From Citrus sinensis (Eukaryota; Streptophyta; Magnoliopsida; Sapindales; Rutaceae): DNA of 64,000 nt. Location of the stretch: the NCBI RefSeq assembly GCF_022201045.2, contig NC_068564.1, positions 29,541,001-29,605,000 on the forward strand, in the 5' to 3' direction. Below are positions 1 to 11,950 of the stretch, piece after piece; the first letter of the stretch is position 1; the number at the start of each line of letters is the position of its first letter. Below the pieces are notes generated by a model. That model was not told the DNA's origin, made no database searches, and saw only the letters and a program-made list of their open reading frames with translations. The position numbers and the translations under genes are program-made.

Positions 1-290
1 TGTTATTCTTCAAAAGACTCTTCAAATAAAAATAAGTTAATATTATTTTAATCAAATAATTATTTTTTAAAGGAAAAGTCAATAGCAATTAAAGTATTTC
101 TCTCTCTTTCTCTAATGAAAAATAATAAAATATAAATTAAAGAGGGAGAAATCAACTCTCCAAATTTGAAGAGAGATAATCATTTATTATTTGAAGAATC
201 TTAATTGAAGTATTTTTTAAAGTCTTAAATATTGATGTGACTCTTCAAATAAATAATAAAATCTTATTTAAAAAGCATTTTAGTAATGCT
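1..290. repeat. AT-rich MITE-like repeat, left end outside window
   Basis: The motif actcttcaaataaa occurs near 18-31 and again near 240-253, and an inverted form (tttgaagaatc) lies near 190-200. The right edge reads like the aatgctctaa end common in short plant MITEs. The left end is cut by the window, so neither terminal repeats nor a target duplication can be confirmed. Confidence 0.35.
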
Positions 291-1800
291 CTAAGGTCTT
301 CATTTCCATGGATATTCTAATTCTGTGTAAGCCAACCAAAAGGCAGTGGCCTGCAGCCACACTTATCCAGGTTCAGAATTGTAAACAACCAATACGGGAC
401 CAAATTCATTTGCATGATTTTATTCTTAATTTATTTAATTATTTTCGTTAAACAGGTTTACATGGTTCATTCACCAGATGTTAGCCTGACCCCTCACCTA
501 CCGTCTTACGGTCCCACTTTCGATATTTGAAGTCAATTGGGAAGCTTCATCGCCATACGATCCACTGAGCGGGAAAAAGTCCACAGATCCCGCGGCTGTC
601 GTCAGTTAGGTGTCATCTCGTTATGCATGGAGGGCGGTTTTGTCTTTTGTGGATTATATATTTAACCCACAAACCAAAAAAAAGAGAACGAGATGAACTT
701 CTGGAAGGTTATTCCCGGTATTGCAAACTTGCCTACCTTTTTCCTCAAGGAAGTCTGATGACCATATTTCCCGATTTGTCGAAATTGCCCCTTTTCTTCT
801 TCTCCAGACAATGCTCATTATGGTTAAGCTTCTAGGATCACGACGTATAAAGTTATTTATTTAATTTGTTTAAGATTAATATTTTTTATTAATTAATATT
901 TAAAAGTAAGACAATTAATGATAATTTATATATGTTATCTGTCTTTCAATTGTTAAAGAATTTATCACCATGACCAAATCCATCAACTAATTACATCTAC
1001 AAGCTCGTATTAGAGCTAAAGTTTAAAGTCTTCAAAGTTTTAAATATTAAAGAATTAATGGGTTTAATCTACATCGTAGAATAATAATAATTAGACATGA
1101 TAATTTTTTTTAAAAAAAACATGATGAGTATAACATAGTCCCCTTATATCGAATTTTTAGCACCGCCGTTGATGTTTTACATTCTAAAATTTATCCAAAA
1201 AATATCTGAAGTGCATTTATTGAGTGGTGATTATGATACATAAATTTCAATTCTCCATTTTATTATCTAGTAGTGAATAGTGAAATAACTATAAATTTTA
1301 TGTAAACAGTAACAGCGGCAGAAAAGTTAAAAGTCAAAAAGGCTTTCACATTATTTTTTTAATAAAAAAATGTGTATCTAAGTTTCTTCGTTGTTCCAAA
1401 AAATTATATATACTGGGTTATAACCGATTGAATAGAATTAAGATTGATTTGTATTTTCTTAAACTTTATTTTTTGAGGTACGTTCATCCAATCATTTATT
1501 TCATTCTCTATCTATTTTTGGATAATTTGAAATAAAATGAGTTTAGACAAATGTTATTGGATAAATCATCGTGGGAACTTCAATTCATTTTCTGCATGTC
1601 TAGACTTCCGTAAGATTCGTGACCTTAATAATATTGCTGATACAAACGTAATTTTCATGTGTCAATTATAGTTCCAATGAAGAACATCGAAAGTTCTAAT
1701 TTCGTTCATTATCATCATTTCCCCAGTAGACCCAAAAGTCAAAGGAGGGTAATTATGTAATTTCAGTCTTTGAACCAACCTTGTGGACTTCGAAACTCAT
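291..1800. other. Intergenic DNA upstream of the kinase gene
   Basis: AT-rich DNA without a supported gene. The short open frame at 623-835 has no recognisable domain and low-complexity, Phe-rich composition. Part of the distal kinase promoter probably lies here. Confidence 0.5.
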
Positions 1801-1814
1801 CATCAATTAATCAA

Positions 1815-1832
1815 ATTATATAATATATATAA
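1815..1832 (+). promoter_or_regulatory. Candidate TATA region of the kinase gene
   Basis: A run resembling tatataatatatata lies about 315 bases before the kinase ATG at 2146, which would imply a leader near 280-300 bases. The composition is generic AT, so this is only a candidate. Confidence 0.3.
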
Positions 1833-2145
1833 CGCCTAAATCATCTCTCATCTGTACACACAAGCGTACAAGACTGAAGAATTCCATGCCTATAAATGGA
1901 ATGATGCAAAGAAAAATTCCAAAGTCGATATAATAATAAAAAAAAAAGAAAGAATTGCAAGCGAGAGCAGTTGGTGTTTTGAATATTTCATCCTGGCTTT
2001 TCTCATCGGCGCCTCTTCTCTTTAAAGTCTCTCCTAACACCCTCCATTTCTTCTCCAACACACCATTTAGAGCATAATTGTTGAGCTAATTATTGGATCC
2101 GATAAACGTTAATCAAGAATCTTTCATTCACCATCACCAACGACA

Positions 2146-3963
2146 ATGACTGTTAAAATCACGTGGAGATCTATAGTCCCAAATTGTTTTAGCATTCAAG
2201 AGGAGGAAAAAGCATGCAAGCCCAAGAAGGCGGTCAAGAAGCAAAGTTCGATTCAAAGGATTTCTTTTGTGGATTTGAGTAACCCCAGCTCAACAACGCT
2301 CTCCGAGGATCTTTCCATATCCCTGGCCGGTTCAAATCTTCACGTTTTTACACTCGCCGAGCTGAAGGTGACCACTCAGAGCTTTTCTTCGAGTAACTTT
2401 CTTGGTGAAGGCGGGTTTGGTGCTGTGCACAAGGGATTCATTGACGATAAGCTTAGGCCTGGTTTGCAAGCTCAGCCTGTTGCTGTTAAGAACTTGGATT
2501 TGGAAGGTTTACAAGGACATAGAGAGTGGTTGGTGAGTATCAATTCTAATAAAAAGTAAAATTATTGGAGCTTCCACTATGGCTTTTGTTTAACATATCC
2601 ATCATATTTGACATTCTTTTTTGTGTCTTATTGATAGACCGAAGTCATATTTCTTGGGCAACTCAGGCACCCACATCTTGTGAAGTTGATTGGGTATTGC
2701 TGCGAAGAAGAACATAGGCTTTTAGTGTACGAGTATATGCCACGTGGCAGCTTAGAGAATCAGCTATTCAGAAGTAAGTTATCTCTCTATTGATCAATAA
2801 ATTAACCTGCTGATGTTTGGTTTAATTTTGTTTGAATTATTGTTATTACTCAATAATATTGCTGAGAAACTCATGTGAAGAACATGATCTGTTGGCTTGC
2901 AGGATATTCCGTATCGTTGCCATGGTCAACAAGAATGAAAATTGCTCTTGGAGCTGCAAAGGGTCTTGCCTTTCTCCATGACGCTGAAAAACCTGTCATT
3001 TACAGGGATTTTAAAGCTTCAAACATATTGTTAGACTCTGTAAGTATTGCCTTTCTTTCTATCTTTTAGTTTAACTATATATATAGAGTTAATTAATTAG
3101 TTTTGTTAATTATGTGCTAATTATTATTTATTTTCATAATCTTCTCCAGGACTACACCGCTAAACTGTCAGATTTTGGACTCGCAAAAGATGGTCCGGAA
3201 GGAGATGACACGCACGTTTCCACCAGAGTCATGGGCACACAAGGCTATGCTGCTCCTGAATATGTCATGACAGGTATATTTAGTTAATTAATTTGCTAAT
3301 AATTAGCCTTCTCAGTTTGGATATCATCTTTTTCTAAAAATAACTGATATATTGATATGTTTGGTTGGGTATAATTCAGGTCACTTGACATCAATGAGTG
3401 ATGTGTACAGCTTTGGAGTAGTACTATTGGAGCTTCTGTCGGGGAGAAAATCAGTGGACAAGAGCCGTCCACAAAGAGAACAGAGCTTAGTAGAGTGGGC
3501 GAGGCCAATGTTGAATGATGCGCGGAAACTTGGCCGGATAATGGATCCAAGACTCGAAGGCCAGTACTCGGAAACCGGTGCTCGAAAGGCGGCAGCATTG
3601 GCTTATCAATGCCTTAGCCACAGGCCTAAGCAAAGACCCGCAATGAGTACCGTTGTCAAGACATTGGAGCCTCTCAAGGACTTTGATGATGACATTGCCA
3701 TTGGGACATTTGTGTTCACTGTCCCAACTGAAAGTAGTAACAACGATAAAAATAATAATGAGGATTTAAAGGAATGTGAAGCCAAAAAGGAAACAAAGAA
3801 AGAGAAGGGCAACCATCGCCAAAATCACAAGCTGCACAATGACATCGTCAATGGCCGTAGACGTCATATGAGATCACCGAGGTCCCGAACATTTCAATCT
3901 GAAAATGATCATTCCAGAAATGAGTCCAAGTCTCCGTTGCACCCTAGCTCAAAGGGAGCGTAG
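2146..3963 (+). CDS. RIPK: RIPK-like receptor-like cytoplasmic kinase, RLCK subfamily VII
   Basis: Five exons with GT..AG borders: 2146-2532, 2638-2773, 2903-3039, 3150-3273 and 3380-3963, giving 455 residues. The glycine loop GEGGFGAV is at about 87-94, the ATP-binding lysine is K115 (VAVK), the catalytic loop is YRDFKASN with D210, and the SDFG aspartate is D228. The activation segment reads [10 protein letters not shown]. Tyr in place of His before the catalytic RD is usual in RLCK-VII. The N-terminal signature [20 protein letters not shown] and the basic, Ser/Asn-rich tail match Arabidopsis RIPK (At2g05940), a plasma-membrane-associated kinase that phosphorylates the immune regulator RIN4. 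Residue 2 is Thr, so there is no N-myristoylation glycine. A Cys near 14 could be acylated (inference). RIPK-clade membership is strong; function in this species is inferred. Confidence 0.95.
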
Positions 3964-5480
3964 AGTACTAATTAGAACCGTAAATCATACTGTAAATAGA
4001 GACACTGAATTAGAATTGTATCCCGTGAATGCATTATTGCTAAGTGTGAGTGCTGGGGAATATTTCTCCCAAGTGTAAGAATTCTTGTGAGGGAGTTTTT
4101 TAATTTTCTTTTTCTTTATAGAATTAATTCTTTGAAATACAGGATCTTTATTATTATTACTATTATTTTAATTGTACTCAGCTAATGAACAACCTAATTG
4201 TATACTTATTTATTAAGCCAAAGACCAATTCTGAATTGTATGGCCAATGACCAACTAATTAGGCATGTAACATTCAAACTTTATCGATCGATTACAGCTA
4301 ATCAGTTTGAATTAATACAACGCGGAGACGCTATTTCTGATTAAATCCCACCAACCCTTTTTTCTACATACATAGTTCTGCCTATAGTCTATAGAGCAGC
4401 CTATGTCCACCATAATGTGGGCACAATTTTTTTCTCTCTCTTTTGATCAAGGATGCAGAATCTGAAGATTAAATTAATATCGGATATCCCCGGCTTTAAT
4501 TAGTGTCACGCACTTGGTTCCCTTTCCTTTGATCGCAAGTTGAGGCAATTAACAGGGAAAGTGAAGAAGATCTGTCTGGCTTTATCAATTAATCTCCATA
4601 AAACAACCACTATAAGTCTGCTAATAAATTAATTAACATGGAAATAAATAGGATTTGAGATTATATTAATTAGACGCATTACTGAATTAGGAAATTGAAT
4701 TCAAAGCAAGAACCCAGCTGACTTGAGAGGTTGCGTAGCATATATATATTAGCAAGCAAGAGAAGGAAACTGCCTTATTTTAGTTGTGAAATGAAAAACG
4801 TAAATTAGGTATGTTTTTGATTGTTCGTCCGAATTAAGGTAAACATGTTGATTAGGGTGTGAACATTGATAAAGAGTTTTAGTACCACACAACATAGATG
4901 TAGTTAACGCGTCTTGCATCTCAAAGGGCAAGATAAAGACGTTTGGAGAAGAGAAGGGAACATCAGTGCCACAGAATGCATATTTTCTAGAATGAGAAAT
5001 TCCATCGAGGACACGAGAATACGGTCGAATATGACTAATTTCGATTGCAAGAACCCACCGGGAGTGGTTGAAATTATCGTTTGTGTGACAACTAGTGTAC
5101 GTTAGTGACGGCTCGTTGAAATCAACTTTTGTTTCCGACAGCCAACTACCCTCGTAAAACATTTTCAAACGGGTGAAAGCGAACCCATTTTTAAATATGA
5201 TATTATCCTTGGAGTAGCGGAGAAATTCTAGAATACATGAGATTAATTATTTTAATTATACAACAAATAAATAATATTCTTTCGTATATGCATTTGTGTT
5301 GAAAATCATCATACAAATTACAATTATATTAATTTTAATTACATATATAATATATAATGCATGCATTAATTAGTTGTATTATTTCTGATATATTCTAAAA
5401 TTCTTGAAGTAATAATACATGCACAAAAATAGAGACAAAAAAACTAGACAAAACAAATAAAATAATGAAACATGCACCTA
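3964..5480. other. Intergenic DNA downstream of the kinase
   Basis: Kinase 3' UTR and AT-rich spacer. A 139-codon open frame on the minus strand at 4749-5168 is less AT-biased than its surroundings, but I recognise no domain. It may be a decayed gene or chance; see findings. Confidence 0.45.
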
Positions 5481-6275
5481 AAGATGAAATTAATGGTTAA
5501 CCTCTAGAATAAGAGAAGGTTCGTGAACCATATCCCTTGGGAGTGTGTTTTCGGTGTGGCTGTTTGGCGATTATGGTTCTGGAGAAACCATTTCATGGTG
5601 GATGGGAAGTTGGTGGATAGCTCAACAATTAATATGGATATTATGGCTAAAGCAAATGAAATTCATAGAGTGAATAAGTCTCACATGAGTCAGCAATCGA
5701 GGAGAAAAGAAATGTTTATCGGCTGGCAACCTCCCCCATGGCCTTGGTGCAAATTAAATATGGATGGATCTTGTAGAAATTCTGGGGACGCATGGACCGG
5801 TGGTGTTATTCGTGATTCTATTGGGCACTGGATTTCTAGATTTTGTATGAATATTGGGGAGTGCTCGGTGCTTATGGCTGAGCTATGGGGTCTTTACCAA
5901 GGCTTAGTCCTGGCGTGGGATGCTAGTATAAAACGCTTTTTGGTGGAAGTGGACAGTCTTTGTGTTTCACAGATGATCTCTAAGCAGGTGGTCGTGCCTA
6001 ATTTCTATGCTATAGTGGCTGCTATCCAGGATCTTTTAACCAGAAATTGGCAAATTTCTATCACACACATCTTTCGTGAAGCAAACTCAGCTGCGGATTT
6101 CATGGCTAACCTGGCTCATTCAGTTCCTCATGGATTGCATTTATTTACAAGTCCACCTGTGTGTATTTATTCAATTATGCTGCAAGACATGTTTGGGGTT
6201 ACTCAACCCCGTTTTGTTCTAATTTAGCTCGTTCTTTTGAGCCCCTTTTAATAAAAAAAGAAAGATAAAATTAAT
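5481..6275 (+). mobile_element. 5'-truncated LINE (non-LTR retrotransposon) with target-site duplication
   Basis: An insertion of about 767 bases (5495-6261) is flanked by near-identical direct repeats: aagatgaaattaat (5481-5494) and aagataaaattaat (6262-6275), 13 of 14 bases matching. It contains the 3' end of a LINE open frame followed by a short A-rich tail (ataaaaaaagaaag). Severe 5' truncation, an A-rich 3' end and a variable-length target duplication are hallmarks of target-primed reverse transcription. Confidence 0.8.
5508..6227 (+). pseudogene. LINE RNase H-like domain (plant RVT_3 type), remnant
   Basis: A frame open from just after a stop at 5505-5507 encodes the C-terminal portion of a plant LINE polyprotein. 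It has a WRLWFWRN linker region, then an RNase H fold: first acidic residue in NMDGSCRNSG, Glu in MAELWGLYQGL, Asp in VEVDSLCV, and the final H..D region IFREANSAADFMANLAH. These are the four canonical acidic positions. No ATG begins the frame and the reverse transcriptase is missing, so this is a dead fragment. The intact RNase H frame suggests a fairly young insertion or chance survival. Confidence 0.85.
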
Positions 6276-8690
6276 TCATGCAAGTGATTTGTCTTATCAA
6301 CAACATCGAGTGTATGAATTCAAGTCCTCAAATCAGTTATACAAAGGGTTGATATCTCCCCAATAATGGTGGGAGTAGATTTTTAAGTTATTCCTTGGTA
6401 GATTTCTTGAGTGCACTACAAATGTGTGGATGTAATAATTTAAAAAAAAAATCAAAGAAATTTTGTCAGTTGTGTTTTTATCCCTGCTTTTTGTTCTAAT
6501 TTTTATATGTCTATCATTTTCCATTAGTTTTACTACTTACATTATTTTTCCTATCAAAAATATTTTTCTACTAATATTGATCAAAAGATCCAAAATCACG
6601 AGAGTGAAAGTGGACGGTAATTAGAGCTCAAGAGGTATGTTTGATGATGTTCTATCTGAGGGATTGTTTGTTTTTTAGTTGAAGTCTAAATCTTAATTAT
6701 TTGCAAACATTTACAGTTTTTATTTTTTATTTTTTTATCACTTACATCTCATTATAAAAATGTTTAGATCTGAATGAAAAAAGTTAAATATTACGACTTT
6801 TATCTAAATGGCAAAACATCTGAATATAACTTTAATATTTTTTTCTTATTAATACCCACATTAAATAAAATTTATTTTCTATTATATGAACTATCCTTTT
6901 ATCATTTTTTATTTATCCCTTTTTTTGTACATGTATTCAACTATTATTTTTTTTTTTTTTGTGAATGAGAATTTTAAATATAATAGAACTTTAGGTGAAT
7001 GTATTTTGTTAATAGGTCTATCTCTTTGTATTTATATTTACTATTTTTATAATAGATTTTGAATTTTATTTAATACATTAATTTTAATTCTAATAATTAA
7101 ACAATTATTGATTGACTTATATGATTGACAAGAAAACATATCAATATAATTTACTAAAAATAACATTATAAGTATCATATATCAATGTAAAAAACTACGT
7201 GTGTTTGATATATATTTTACTTTTCATGTTTGTTAAGGTAAAAGTTATCAATTTTTTTTAACTAATCAAATAATTTATTTATAACTTGTCATGTGTTTAA
7301 TCAATAAATATACGTATTGTTAATATTTATGAGGTTATATACGTCAACATATCATATTTCAGATGTTTTCTTTTTAAAAAACAACCAAGTTAGTACTTAT
7401 ATTCAAATATTGAAAAAAAAACAAATATGTCACTCAGATATATGTATTCAAATCTATTCAGATTTGACCTCAATTCAAACTCATTTAGATTTTAGACGAA
7501 AAAACAATACCTTAATTATTATTATTATTTTAAATTTATGTTCTGGTTGGCTATGCACATGTATGTGTCGATGTCAAGGGATAGACAAACAGGGCAAGTT
7601 CATCTGGACCTAAATTAATTTCTAAGAGAGCAAAAAAAAAAGAAAAAAGAAGTGAATTGATATCCAGACTATCGATTGGGCCTGACTAAAAATTCAAGGG
7701 GTTCAACTTGGAACACATAAATTTCGGCAATAGACGGATTTAAATTAAGCAAAATAAATTAATCCGCCAATAACAATCAAATCCTTACTTAGTCCACCGG
7801 AGAATCAATTATCTAAACTTGTATAGCCACGTGGGAATGTTATCATGATAATTGAGCTAGACTCTAACATGGTAATTGTCATACAACAGAAAGCCGACAT
7901 GCAGTGTGCACTATATTATGCATACACCACGTTTAGTGGAGGCAGGCAAAAGATTGATATGACACTTCATGACAAAAACGAAAAAGGAAAAGAAATAATA
8001 ATAATGCAAAAGAAATTTAATAATAGTGACTCTTTTTTTTTTTAAAGGAATTTGATTTTTCTCCTTCAAAAAATTATCTATTTCATCAATTACTAGCTCA
8101 CCAATATCAAGACAAAAAAAAATTTATACGCAAACATTATTTATATAAAATTATTTTTAGATGCGACCACTTTTTTTTTAATATAGACATATTATTAAAT
8201 CATGTAATTTAATAAAGTCTTTTTTTCAATGCGCTACAAAACCATGCAATTTAATTAATAATATATATATATATTACCTCTATTAAACCGAATGGTTTAA
8301 CAATATCTTTACATATGTATATATATATCTAAAAAAAAAAGATGCCTCCATTAGAGAAGCAATCTATATATTACAGTATTTAATTGGATAAACCTTTCAA
8401 TCATGATCGCACCACTACTATCAGTGCAGAATAATAGAGGTACAAAGCTATTTTAACTCACCTTCCACGCCATTCGGAGTAAGTTTTACCGACTGATATG
8501 ATAACAAATTCTTTGTAAAAGTTCCATCCATAGCTTGTGACATTCTAATTTTGAAACGTTAGACTTCAAATCTAGAAAGAAGTTGCTAAGAAAACAAAAC
8601 AGACATATTTAAAATCTCAACGACACACATACACACAGAGACACTATACACACACACACACATACACAGATAACGTCTTACACATGTAAT
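6276..8690. other. Intergenic AT-rich DNA
   Basis: Very AT-rich spacer with poly-A/T tracts. Short open frames here (6774-6968, 7317-7613, 7845-8045) are low-complexity Phe/Tyr/Ile-rich translations of AT-rich DNA with no domain. The stretch near 8630-8665 is a short CA-rich repeat and probably lies in the P450 3' flank. Confidence 0.6.
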
Positions 8691-8699
8691 TGAAAATCA

Positions 8700-9462
8700 T
8701 TAATCATAAAGATGGAGTGGGAGTCGCGGTTCCACGACTGCAACAAGTGGAAACTTTCTTATGGTTGCCAATCCATAAACTTCGTCCATGCTAATATGTT
8801 CTGGTTTCATATGGGCTGGTAACTTCCAATTAAACCCATGCAACATGTTAGCCAAACTAGACTTTATCATCTTCACTCCAAGGCTATAACCAGGGCACAT
8901 CCTCCTTCCGGACCCAAACGGCAGCAGCTCAAAATGTTGTCCCTTCACATCAAACGCCTTATCCAGAAACCTCTCAGGCCGAAACTCTTCAGGTTTGTCC
9001 CAGACTGAAGGGTCTCTGCCTATACTCCATGTGTTTATGAAGACTCTGGTTCCTTTACGGATGTCGAAGCTGGCGACAGTGCAATCTTCCAAGGCCAAGT
9101 GCGGAGCTAGCAGTACAGCAACTGGGTGTTTTCTCATTGTTTCTTTCATGATTGCATCGATGTAAGGAAGTTGTGGGATGTCTTTCTCTTCCACCCATCT
9201 CTGTCTCCCAACCACTCTGTCGATTTCTTCTGTTGCCTTTTTAATTAAGTCTGGCCGTTTCATTAGCTCGGACATAGCCCATTCTACTGTAGTAGCCGAA
9301 GTATCCGTGCCTCCAGCAATTAGATCCTGTAAATTAATGAATGAACAAAACCAAGAATTTTTTTTTTTTCAATTACAACTTGTACTTACATGTTTGTTTG
9401 TACAATTTGAATATCAGATCCAATTATGCTGAAACGAGGTGTACTAAACGCTTTATAATATG

Positions 9463-9504
<42 letters not shown>

Positions 9505-9763
9505 GAATGTCGTTAAAATATTAAAAAACACAAATTTCAATATATTAGAAATTATATTTCTTGTATATTAATGTATTGAAATATATATTTTTTGACATCC
9601 TTATTTTTAACAAATTGAAATATATATACAACGTCGTCACATTATTAAAACATGAGATTTAGTAGCTTTTCCGTACTTCAACATATATATCATCGTGGTT
9701 TAATAGTGTGATGATGTTATATATATTATAAAATTAAAGTGAAGATATATTTACTAAAAAATG

Positions 9764-9809
<46 letters not shown>

Positions 9810-10729
9810 AAGGAAACATTAATTACCTGTGTGAACCCTCTCACGCTGTCATAGTTGAGCTTAACATCAAGATTTGGATCATCAGCCATCTGCAACAATA
9901 AGTCCACCATATCCTTGGGCACAAAATCCTTTAAGTTACCTTTCCTGTTAGCCTTGTGTTCATCAAATACATGGTCATGAAACCGATCAAATTTTTTCTT
10001 CAAGGCCTTCATCCGCTTAACGTACCCTTGGAGGTCCAAGAAATCTAGCCATGGAATCCAATCCCCAATATTTAGCACCCCATTAAGCAAAAACAGCTCA
10101 TCTAACATCTCTTGAAATTCTTCGAGGGTTACAATTGAATCTTCAGCTTTCGACTCACTAAAGTACTTTTTTCCCAGTACTGTTCTGCTTATAATGCTGA
10201 GGGTAACGCGTGAGAGATGTTCTTTGAGCACAATCGGCTTCCCAGATAAAGCATATAGACGAGAAATAAATGCACGATATTCCTCGACACGAATGTATTG
10301 ATAGGACTCGAGTCTTTTCGAGCTAAACAGCTCCGAAAGGTAAAGTTTACGGCCTTGGCGCCAATATGGTCCATAAGGAGCCCATGTGAGATTCAAATAG
10401 TTATATGTTGTGTGCTTGCCCGCTGCAGTTTGGGGCCTGGAGGAAAATATGTGATCATGTGTTTGGAGAAATTGTTTTGCCATTTCTGCCGAAGCAGCAA
10501 CCACAACAGGGAAGGAGCCAAACTTCAGCTGCATTATCTGTCCGTATTTTTGGGAAAGTTTGTGAAGAGATTGGTGAGGGAGTGGGCCAATGAGGTTTAG
10601 ATTGCCAATGATAGGCCATGGCTTTGGACCTGCCGGAAATTTTAGTGCCCGGCGTCGGAAAGTTGAGAGGAAGGCTAGAGCAGCTAGCAAAGTCAAGGCT
10701 ATAACAACCCAAGAATAAGCTGCCTCCAT
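8700..10729 (-). CDS. Cytochrome P450, CYP71 clan, CYP92A-like
   Basis: Two exons on the minus strand: 10729-9827 and 9326-8700, with a phase-0 intron of 500 bases at 9327-9826, giving 509 residues, the usual P450 length. The N terminus is a hydrophobic ER anchor (about 5-22) followed by the proline hinge FPAGPKPWPIIGN (about 31-43). The oxygen-binding I-helix motif AGGTDTS is at 305-311, ExxR is E363-R366, the PERF motif is around 418-421, and the heme loop FGSGRRMCPG has its cysteine ligand at C445. The segment GNLNLIGPLPHQSLHKLSQK is characteristic of CYP92A proteins, often labelled flavonoid 3'-monooxygenase-like or TMTT-synthase-like. Substrate is unknown. The protein should act at the ER with NADPH-P450 reductase. 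The open frame running past the exon-1 donor into the (AT)n repeat is intron sequence. Confidence 0.93.
9464..9502. repeat. (AT)n microsatellite in P450 intron
   Basis: About 19 TA units inside the single P450 intron. Together with the second tract at 9766-9806, the intron holds two long AT runs in the same 500 bases. Confidence 0.95.
9766..9806. repeat. (AT)n microsatellite in P450 intron
   Basis: About 20 TA units, 20 bases from the 5' splice donor of the P450 intron. Read in the exon-1 frame it would encode Tyr-Ile repeats, which is why the open frame appears to continue past the splice site. Confidence 0.95.
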
Positions 10730-10770
10730 TATGTTGTGTTGGTGATGCTTTAGCTTGGTTATGGAGGTCT

Positions 10771-10777
10771 TTTTATA
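10771..10777 (-). promoter_or_regulatory. TATA box of the P450 gene
   Basis: On the minus strand the sequence reads ctataaaaag about 42 bases before the P450 ATG. The transcript would have a very short leader, near 10-20 bases, if the usual TATA-to-start spacing holds. Confidence 0.6.
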
Positions 10778-11084
10778 GATGGTGATTTGGGAAAAATGTT
10801 CAAATTTGAATTATTGAAGAAAGGTGGGGCACGATCTATGGTTCAACCAATGAAGAGAATCCACGTAAAAAGTACAATTTAATAATTAAGATGATGATAG
10901 TGCTGCGCTTATATGCAACTAATTATATGTTCCACACTATTATATAAGGTTAAACTTAATTAAAAGTGATTTATTAATATTTTTGATAATTTGAACTTTA
11001 GTGTATCTGATAGGGTGTAAACCTTCGAAGTGTAGAGATTTAAAGTATAATTTCTATTTTTATGATAGCTTAAAAAGCTTAGGA

Positions 11085-11950
11085 TACGTTCGGCATGCAG
11101 AATTGGAATAGACTAACTATTAGCATTGGACTAGAATAGATTCAATTAGATTAGTTTGGATTATATATAGTGGTGAGTTATGTTTGGTACAATATGAGAT
11201 TAGATTATGTTAAACTAAATTTAAATGAAGTTAATAGTATTTAAGTTAATATTTGAATTTAAATATCAACTATTTATATATATTTAATAAGAAATATTAT
11301 ATTTAATTAAAAATAAAACTAATAACAAAATTATATACACACACATAGAGATATTCAATTAGTTATTGAGTAGGCATAATCATAATAAAGAAATATAAAT
11401 TATTTAAATTATAGGTTATTTCATATGAGATGTATCATTTCATTAAATAAAATTATTCAAATAATAAACTAATTAATAATGTTTAACCCAATCATGAATA
11501 ACAAAAAATAAATTGCTTAATTAAAAACAATAAATAAATTTTAACTTATAAATTAAAATAGTGTAATAAATTATGGAAGATATCATAAATGGACAAATAT
11601 TTTTTTTCACATTATCTGATCCTAAATAAACCCACATGAAAATTGGGATTAATAATCCCATGAATTTTGGATTAAAATTTGAATTTAGTCCATTAATCCA
11701 ATCCATGTGTGGATGCCAAACATTGGATTAATATTTTGTTCTAAAAATTAGTTCAATTCTACACTTTTTTCTTTTAAAGGTAAGGGGGTGGGGCAAACCC
11801 AAATAATTTTTATTTTCCCCTTACCTGCCATGAGGCTCGAACCCGGGTGGTTAGGTACTACAAGCTTCATACTGTTACTAACCCGACCACGTCCTTAGGG
11901 ACTAGTCCAATTCTACGTTTAATCCAAACTTCCAAATGTAGCCTTAAAAG
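11085..11950. mobile_element. Candidate hAT-like MITE interrupted by a SINE
   Basis: The left end reads cttaggatacgttcggcatg and the right end, reverse-complemented, reads ttaaggctacatttggaag. They are imperfect terminal inverted repeats of the familiar plant type resembling tagg.tacgttTgg. Sub-terminal ggattaa/attgga motifs recur at both sides. No convincing 8-base target duplication could be fixed, so edges are approximate. The SINE at 11763-11902 sits inside. Confidence 0.45.
11749..11916 (-). mobile_element. tRNA-derived SINE, 140 bases, with target-site duplication
   Basis: The element body 11763-11902 is flanked by tagttcaattctac (11749-11762) and tagtccaattctac (11903-11916), 13 of 14 identical. 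On the minus strand it carries Pol III internal promoter boxes: an A-box-like stretch in gtggtcgggttag and a B box ggttcgagcc. It ends in a T-rich stretch on the plus strand (A-rich tail on its own strand). It is much shorter than the other SINEs of the window and seems a different family. Confidence 0.75.

Noticed and set aside
10189-10712. Open frames overlapping P450 exon 1 on both strands
   Set aside because: Same-exon shadows; only the minus frame with P450 motifs is supported.
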